A program made the position numbers and the translations under genes. The notes under the pieces are model-generated. The model ran no database searches. It saw only the letters and a program-made list of their open reading frames with translations, and was not told the origin of the DNA. From Hydractinia symbiolongicarpus (Eukaryota; Cnidaria; Hydrozoa; Anthoathecata; Hydractiniidae), in assembly GCF_029227915.1 (NCBI RefSeq), contig NC_079886.1:8308001-8372000 (forward strand): 64,000 bases of DNA. Reading direction: 5' to 3'. Below, one piece after another: positions 56,601 through 64,000 of the stretch; positions within the stretch are counted from its first letter, which is position 1, and each line of letters starts with the position of its first letter.

Positions 56601-59253
56601 TCAAATTTTAGAAAACATTACATTTTTCTCTTTTTATAAACAATTTATTTTTAATTTCGCCTCAGACACTGTTTCGTTAATAGGGGTAATGCACCCAAAA
56701 AGATTATTTGGTCATTGTCTATGTACATACCGAAATATTTATTTTCAAAGTATTAATAAATCAAAATTACAAGTTTATTTTTATTTCAGACAAACAATAG
56801 GATTTAAATTCGCACTATGGAAATTGTACGCCACTTGATCAATTAATTATTTGATAAGAAAATTTTTGACCATTTACTCGCCCCTCATGCAACAATTTTT
56901 GGTTAACTGTTTAAATTTGACATTGTTTATAAAAAAATGTAAAAAACGCTCTGAATTTTTTAAAAATTTAGAAGGAAAATGTAAGTTATTAGTTTGGCTG
57001 CTCGTTTCGATTGTAATTATGTTAATATCATTCATTAGTGGAGTTACGAATTAAACCAGTGCTCAATTTTTGTCACATAAAACGTTAACACAGATACTAT
57101 TCTTAAAAAAAATGATATCACATTTAGCAATTTCGCAGATTATAGAAGGAATTAATACTTTGGGACTAAATTTTAGGTTATTCCATAAATTTTAAAAGCA
57201 TTTTCATTGTTTCAGATTATTTAGGAGAATTCAGGTGTGACCACACTGATAGCCAACTTAGCTAGTCTCAGGAACCATATCAAATTGGAGATATTAGTGG
57301 AGGAGAGCATAGAAGTAACTATTATAAAAAGAAAAGGAGAGTAGAAACGAATAATCCAAAGAAAGACAGGAAATCATAAACCTAAGCAAATTTTTTTTCA
57401 TAATACCATAATACAAGTTTGTTGTCCGCCAACATACCGATCATGAGATACACGACTGAAATGTGACAAAACATCTGCGTTAGAGAGCAATTTTGGAAAA
57501 AAGCCGTGCCTTCCTTCTGCTCAGTTATTGTTGACTTATTATAAGGGATGGACAGCATCACAGCATTTTAAGTATAAGATTTATAAAATCGATAATAAAT
57601 ATCAAAAAAAAAGTTACGAAACATTTTGTCAACAGTCGGTAGTCTCTCTCTATATATATTCATTGTAATCATTCTTTAAAACTACAATCACGCACATATA
57701 TTTTTCACAAGAATAAATACGCATTGTGAAAAGTATATCTTTTCTGTTAGTGAAAGTATCCACGGTGTTCGTGTAAGTGGCAAAGGTCACACGTACAAGA
57801 ACGAACGGAAATAAACAACTTCTACTTGTGTGTTAGGGAAAGTTTAGGACAAAAAAATATGTCAACTATATCAAATTGCGAGACAGTGGTGTAAAATAAG
57901 GACCACAGACTCCGGTCATTATAAAGGGACGTTGTACCTTGCCGCACCGTGTTTACTTACAACTTTACAAGTTTCATATCCAATACGTGATAAAAATAAT
58001 AGAAAACGCGAACGTGGTATATAATAAGACCTTATGAATAAAATCCAAGACTTTACAAACAGCAAGGAGGAAATAAAACTGCATGTCCAGTACACACAGT
58101 GACTAGCTAAAAATCGACCTTCTAATATTGAACTAATTAGCTTGCTTTAGAATCTTTTTTGGTGGTAATCATTGTTTTACAAGACCAGTAGTGTTTGTGG
58201 AAAAGTAATATCACATAACTCAGTTCTTTCGTTTACACTCCAGAACAGAAAACGCATGAAGCATGTTATACTTAACGGCTAAAGTATGAAAAAACCTCAG
58301 CGACTGTTTCAAGACAGGTTGTGCACCCTCACAGGACGGTGAAGGTTTTCTCCGATAATAAAATTAATACAAGTATGTTGACAGACGGCTGAATTAAAAG
58401 TCGCAAAAACATTGTCTTCTGAACATGACTTATCATAATTTTCTTTAGCAGCTTTCAGATTTAAACCTGCCACTGAATGTCACAATCTTAAAAAAAAAAA
58501 GATATATAACACGCAAGCCTATAAAATACAAGCGTAGCTGTAAATATAAACAAGTAACTATGACGACACTTTCTAGTTAATTGATATATCTCACAGAAAA
58601 AAACGAACAAAACAAACTATATGAACATGAAAAACTGTATAAACGAGTCAACTATTTTGTCTTGCTATCTTTTTCACAGCGTAACCGAATATTTATGAGA
58701 CAAGTAAATGGAGTCCTTTGAATTTAGAGAGATAGAAATTTGTCACAATGCCTCGCTCACAAAAAATAAGAAAATCACGTTTCATACGATATAAAATCGA
58801 AACCGAGAAATCACAACAATTATCCTATCAATAAATATTTCTGACCAACATTTTGAATTCCTAATATATTTTGGCAACAAAGCACAAACCCGTATTCACT
58901 ACTCATCCGAGTTTCAAGTTTTATTGCTGACAATAAAAGCGAATTTATGTATCAACATATACATTAAAAGTGCTACAATGTTAGTCCTGCCAAGTACAAT
59001 TTCACTGTATTCAAAACTTATTGGAAAAAATGAACTGCATCACGGGTTGTGGTTGTTAAAACTGTCAATGACCCAATGCTTTCTTAAAAAACTGTCTATA
59101 AAAGCAGGGTTTTCCAGTTTAGTTAATCAGTAAATTAATTTGTCTTGTTAATAAAAAAAAACAGAAATATAAATGGAAAACAAATACTAAAAAAGAAATC
59201 GAAAGCAATTTTTTTTGAATCCTTTCATCTGACTTCTCTTCAAACATTGACTG
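53681..59253. other. long stretch without a recognised gene
   Basis: Contents: a perfect 8-base-pair hairpin TAGGCGCC/GGCGCCTA at 53933-53957, an AT-repeat patch at 54127-54170, and a CG-richer patch near 55000-55550 that could be a promoter region. Short frames on both strands show no domains. The last part is the 3' flank of NFX1. Confidence 0.3.
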
Positions 59254-62200
59254 TTATTGTGGATAGTCGTCATCAAAATAATCCACACGTGTCGATGTTT
59301 GGTTCTGCATTGGTTTGATAGGCTTTGTTGACCTGTACAGGTAAGAATAACAATAATAATTTTCAACAGCTAATATGAGTCCTTTCTTTAAGGTCCTTGT
59401 GGTCAAGATATTAGATTGGAGCTGTACACTAATATACCAAGGTACTAAGGGTCGGTTTTCATTAAAGTCCGTAATTGTTGTGCAATTGTTGTAGAAATAG
59501 AAAAAAAATATTTACAACATTTGTTGTGAAACATCTCTTGTGTCACTTTGTTGTTCAACATTTGTTTACAGTAATCGCAACGGTGAATGTTGTACAAATG
59601 TTGCTTAACAATTGTTACATTAATGTAAACCGACCTTTAAAAGAAAATAGTGTGCTACTTATATTAGAACTCAAAAAAATATCTCACCCTAGAAACATGA
59701 CGTTGCCTTCTTGTGTCAGCATGACAGGTGGAGGAGGATTAGATTTCATGATCTCTCGATCAACAATAGTTGATAACTTGACATTCGGTACATACGAATC
59801 TCTAAAACAAAAAAATCCCTTTTTATTTTATATAGTATTCTAGCTAGCTCTAAAACAATAATACATTTTTGTTGCCAAGTTTTATTAAGAACTTCTAAGC
59901 GAGGTTCTTTTCTTTTTTCTTTTTTTAATTTAAAAATTTTCTCTCGTTTAATGCACCCCCCCCCCCCCCCCCTCTCCACACGTTGGCCTCTGTTTTTGTT
60001 AATACACAACCCCTTTACCTTAGGACAAACGCACTTTTTAAACTTAAACCCTTATTAACTTGACCAACGAATTACGCACTGACAGAACAATGAGCATACT
60101 TGGTAGCAATAACAACAGTGTTTCTTTTTGGTTCAGAATCTTGGCTATACGTCTTGCAGTTGTACGCTTCCGCCAACTCGTGCACGATTTTACGCTGACT
60201 TGCATTCATCGGAGGAAAGGGATGATGAATTTGAGATTGAGATGACTGCAATATGAAAGAAAAAAAAATCATACAAAAAAAAACAATCAATGTATGGTAA
60301 AACAAAGAAGTATAACTTTCGAGCAAACAAAAACTTTGAAAACTTCGAAACATTTCGTAGTTCGTCACGTTTATGCACATGTCGGCTAGAACAAACTGCT
60401 ATCATTTAGCAGGGTGAACACTCTTGAGTACGGTTACATTTTGCCATTTTCTCAGGATAAAAGGAACAGAATAACCAACAGTCAATTTGTTTATTTGCAA
60501 ACACAGAATAGAGGTATGACTGAAGAAATAACTACATAATTTCAATTATAAGAAACTTCAAAATATTTCTGTTCCATACTGCCACAATATGAAACCAAAA
60601 TTGTTCACCTTTTTAGCATTCATTACAACACGATCTAGTACCGTCTCCAGCATTTGGATGAACGAATATTGAGACCTGTCAAATTTAAAAACAAGTGCCA
60701 TGTAAAAAAACGAAAAACAAACATAACATAAAAACAATAACTGCGTTGCATTAAATGTTCGCTGATTATGCAGTAATACATACTACACAAAGTTAAAAAA
60801 ATACTGCGCAAGAGATTTTACTTAAACGGCAAAAGCTGTGAGTCAAAGAGAAACACATAAAAAAATCAAGGGAAAGAACTGTCGCGATAAGCTCCTTAAA
60901 TTTTTTTCGCGAGAAATAACTTACATGAACGCTCATTTCAATATTTTGTTGTTGCAAGATAAACTTTCGCGATAAGCATAGATGTTGATTATTATATGTA
61001 CAAGGGGGTCCTGAAATAGTGCGTGCAAAGTTACCAGAAAATGGCATCGACGTGAGAAAATCGATTCAAAGAGTTGGTATAACAGTTATTACACGAAACC
61101 TTAAACAATAAGGCTGAAAATAATATAAAGAAAAAATACAAAGTCCAGAATAAATAAAAATTCACCAAAATTAATTTTCGCAAATAGCTTTTTTAATATA
61201 TTTCAAGGGGGCCTCATTTGCGCGATTTAGGCCAAAAAATTGCAAAATCGTAAAAGTTTAAGCGAACCTACTTTGCTTCCTGTTTGAGTTGAGGTGAAAA
61301 TGCAGCATGTTGGAACTGATTCCCATCTGGATTCTCGATACCAAGAGCTTCGGCAAGCCTTCTAAGATTACATGATCAGGTTGTATAACAAAGTGTGTGT
61401 TTTCACAGCTGTTAAAAAACTAATTTCCCTGAGGAAAATACCAACTAAAAATTCGAAATCCCGAAATTACCCCGAGTTATAATTTTTTTTCAACATATTT
61501 ATTTTTTATTTTTTTATTTTCTATATTTTTTTTTTGTTAAAGGTTTAGAACGACCACATTAACAAGGTTCCTACTCATTTTTCAATTATTATTTACGGAT
61601 ATTTAGGAGAATTGAGCATCTTTTCTAGGAGATTTTTTTGATTAGCGTTAAAAACCCTACACACATTTATAATTTAGGAGAGATTGAATTAGTAGAAGTG
61701 TAAACTCAGAATCACAAAAACCAGGTTATTGACAAGAAATATTTTGGACATTTATTCAAGAAATAGACAGGGAGAAAGGACAAGGAAATTGCCAAATGGA
61801 TGTTCTATAAAAATTAGAAGAGATTTAGGAGTTTTTACAAAAAAATGTTTTTTGGAAGGGTTTAAGGATTTTTAGGAGGCGTGGATTAAATGGAATTTCA
61901 AACGATTGTTTTGTATAAAACTTTTACTAGCGAAGCTCAAAGCTCCTAAATTCTCCCTGAAAAATTGCAATGAAGGTTCCACTTACTTGTTTCTCTCCAA
62001 TCGAGAACATTCTTCATCACAATCCAAACTATAAAACAAACAATTATTGCAACAAGAACAAAAACATACAACGTAAAATAAACATTTTAAACTTGGCTCT
62101 GCTCTTAACAGCTTTGTCAAGCTTGAAAATGGTAATTCTACTTTAGTTTTAATGCTAGGTTTTTCTACGTACAATTTTGGTCGCTTGTCTGCATTGGTAA

Positions 62201-63743
62201 TGCTCGAAATGTCAATTGAATGGCCAGTTTGTAGATTATGAAGCTGACTTGTTAGCATCTCTGCATTGAAACTACAAAAGAGAAAGAAATAGTATTGTCC
62301 AATCATAGAGTATATTGGAAACTAACATCACCCCATGAAAACAAGAGAAAGAAAGTTACCTTTGGTAAGCAGAGTTGACAGTACCAGCTAAGCAAAATGC
62401 ACTCGCTGATTTACGTCCACAGCGACACGTGATATTGACCTGAATACATTAACAGTGCGTTAAAATCTGTTTATTAAAATAAATCTTATTTAGATCTAGA
62501 GTTGTGATTTTTTCAAGTCTAACTTATTTCGAGGAAACATACACATTTCTGGATCTTTTTTTACACTAGATAAAAATTTAATTTCACTACTGCATATTAA
62601 GTTCAACTCTCAGGTTGTTAGCAATGTGATAGACAAGGCATTCTTAACCTACAGCTTGTAGCATAACACTTCATATAGGAACGGAGGGCTTATTATGACG
62701 TTACATTAAATGCACATACCTGCGCTTTGCACGGTGTTGCGGGACAGTCTTTCCCACTGTGACAAATGGCACCACAGTCGTGAGCACAATCTTTTCTCTT
62801 GATAGGACAAGTCTGAGTGCAGACCTCTCCAACAGCTATACACGGTCCCTGGTAAGAAATAAAACGTCATGTTGCTATTTACATAAAAAAAAGTTTAAAG
62901 GTTAAAAAAAATGTTGTGGTCAGCATAGTGTATTTGGAAATTTTTGTCAAAGTCTGTGGTACTGGTTAATTCCGATGTAATACCTTTCCTGGGTGAGATT
63001 CATAAATTTTTAAATGGAATACCTTATGGCATGTTTTTATACATTTATGGAGTTGACAGGACAGAAGCTTTCCACACTTTCTTCCACAAGATACCTCTGT
63101 TAAATGACACGGTACATTCTTCCAAATCTAAAAGATAAGAAAAATCCTTTACATATTGTCCCTAATCTGCATGTTCTGTGGAAAATTAATAACTTTTGGT
63201 AGGTGCTTATTTTTTTTCTTCCTTACTTTTTATGTTTAATTAACATCTAATAAAATCATGCTCATTTTTAATCAAAATGAAAAGACATAGACTGTACACA
63301 ACTGAGAAAACTATGAACCATGGATGTACGACTGGTGCATTTAGTTGGTATACGAAAGCTTAAACACTGAAATAACACTGCTAACAAAATGAAAACTTGC
63401 CTCGTGACCTCCCATACATTGTTTTGTTGTCAAAAACGTGCACGGTGGACAACTGTCTTCGTTGTGACATGGATGAAGCGCTAGAAAAACAAAGATATTC
63501 AGCATTTTGCACAGTCTTAACGTTTAAAAACTTTTATCCCAATTTAAAAACAAAAAGGAACAAAATAAATAAATGAATAAGCTTTAAACAGTGCCATTTA
63601 GGAAACAAACGAGATCAACTTACGTTGATGTCCACATTGATGTGATCTATTGCATGGCTGAGAACATTCTGGTGGTTTAGTGCCACATGCAATAGGCGGG
63701 TAGATAACTGTTGCACCACAATGACAGGACAATTCATCAAAAC
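59254..63743 (-). CDS. NFX1: NFX1, C-terminal half (NFX1-type zinc fingers and R3H domain), cut by the window edge
   Basis: Exons (minus strand): 63743-63624, 63480-63401, 63127-63023, 62848-62720, 62439-62360, 62271-62110, 62028-61987, 61361-61272, 60675-60609, 60245-60100, 59801-59688, 59332-59254. Phases agree throughout, giving about 404 codons. The first four carry Cys/His repeats of NFX1-type zinc fingers, for example [33 protein letters not shown] and [16 protein letters not shown]. Exon 7 has [13 protein letters not shown]. Exon 10 is the R3H domain ([18 protein letters not shown], then [13 protein letters not shown]) and the tail ends [10 protein letters not shown], as in NFX1 of other animals. 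NFX1 is a nuclear factor that binds DNA and RNA and acts in repression and ubiquitin-linked control; the N-terminal RING part lies beyond 64000. The exon-2 donor is GC (GAG|GCAAGT). The exon-6 donor is weak (CT|GTTAAG) but keeps the frame. Confidence 0.93.
59952..59972. repeat. poly-C tract in an NFX1 intron
   Basis: About 18 consecutive C bases lie in the intron between the R3H exon and the next exon. Such tracts are prone to length error. Confidence 0.8.
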
Positions 63744-64000
63744 CTTGAAAATAAATTTGATGTCAATGTTTTCCCCATAGTAAAAACTAGAAATTCTTAA
63801 TATAATATTTTGCTACTTATTGTGGGATTAGAGAAAAAAATAAAAATTTATTAGAATCATTATAAAGAATATTGTCACAAAATTTCCATAACTGAGTAAA
63901 CTTTATTCCTCAAATTAAGACAACATAGGATTCCATCTTTAAATTAAGATAAGAGGCCCATAACAGCCAGCACTGTGTCCTTTTAAAGACACGTTCATGT

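Noticed and set aside
62091-62100. Frame error at the NFX1 exon-6 junction if CCAA|GTTTAA is used as donor
   Set aside because: A donor slightly upstream (CT|GTTAAG at 62109) gives an in-frame 81-base GT-AG intron, so no lesion is needed.

Overview
This window is eukaryotic, animal genomic DNA. It is very AT-rich, genes are split by GT-AG introns of about 80 to 2,000 bases, and short inverted-repeat elements and repeat relics fill much of the space between genes. The conserved genes (TMEM245, NFX1, an SVOP-like transporter, a Mab-21/cGAS-like receptor) are metazoan. The AT-richness, compact genes and a cGAS-like receptor suggest a cnidarian, perhaps a hydrozoan. That assignment is inference from general knowledge and was not tested by any search.

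Left part (1-17 kb): a small secreted glycine-rich protein gene on the minus strand (844-1152), then a four-exon plus-strand gene for a secreted PAN/Apple plus LamG-like protein (3849-7853). A block of roughly 8 kb containing that gene has been copied in tandem (1733-9660 and 10647-16950). The second copy has lost the first exon and carries a changed splice acceptor, a one-base deletion and a stop codon, so it is a pseudogene.

Middle (17-41 kb): repeat-rich DNA with six copies of a ~140-base family whose ends look like a non-autonomous Helitron (A|TC...hairpin...CTAG|T); two of the six lie just beyond this stretch, near 42 kb. Several inverted-repeat (MITE-like) elements are also present. Between them lie an intronless SVOP-like MFS transporter (20305-21675), a two-exon cGAS-like receptor with an intact nucleotidyltransferase triad (29805-32112), a claudin/PMP22-like four-membrane-segment gene broken across three frames (35796-36345), and a small secreted EF-hand protein on the minus strand ending in KEEL (39756-40232).

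Right part (42-64 kb, minus strand): a complete ten-exon TMEM245 gene (42211-51301, 878 residues after splicing, all phases agreeing), with a perfect 20-base minisatellite in intron 4. Next comes an 8-kb gap holding a decayed non-LTR reverse transcriptase, and then the C-terminal half of NFX1 (59254-63743, 12 exons, running off the right edge) with NFX1-type zinc fingers and the R3H domain.

The genes are independent housekeeping, membrane and immunity genes, not an operon or single pathway. The most interesting items are the cGAS-like receptor, the Helitron-like family, and the tandem duplication that produced a pseudogene.
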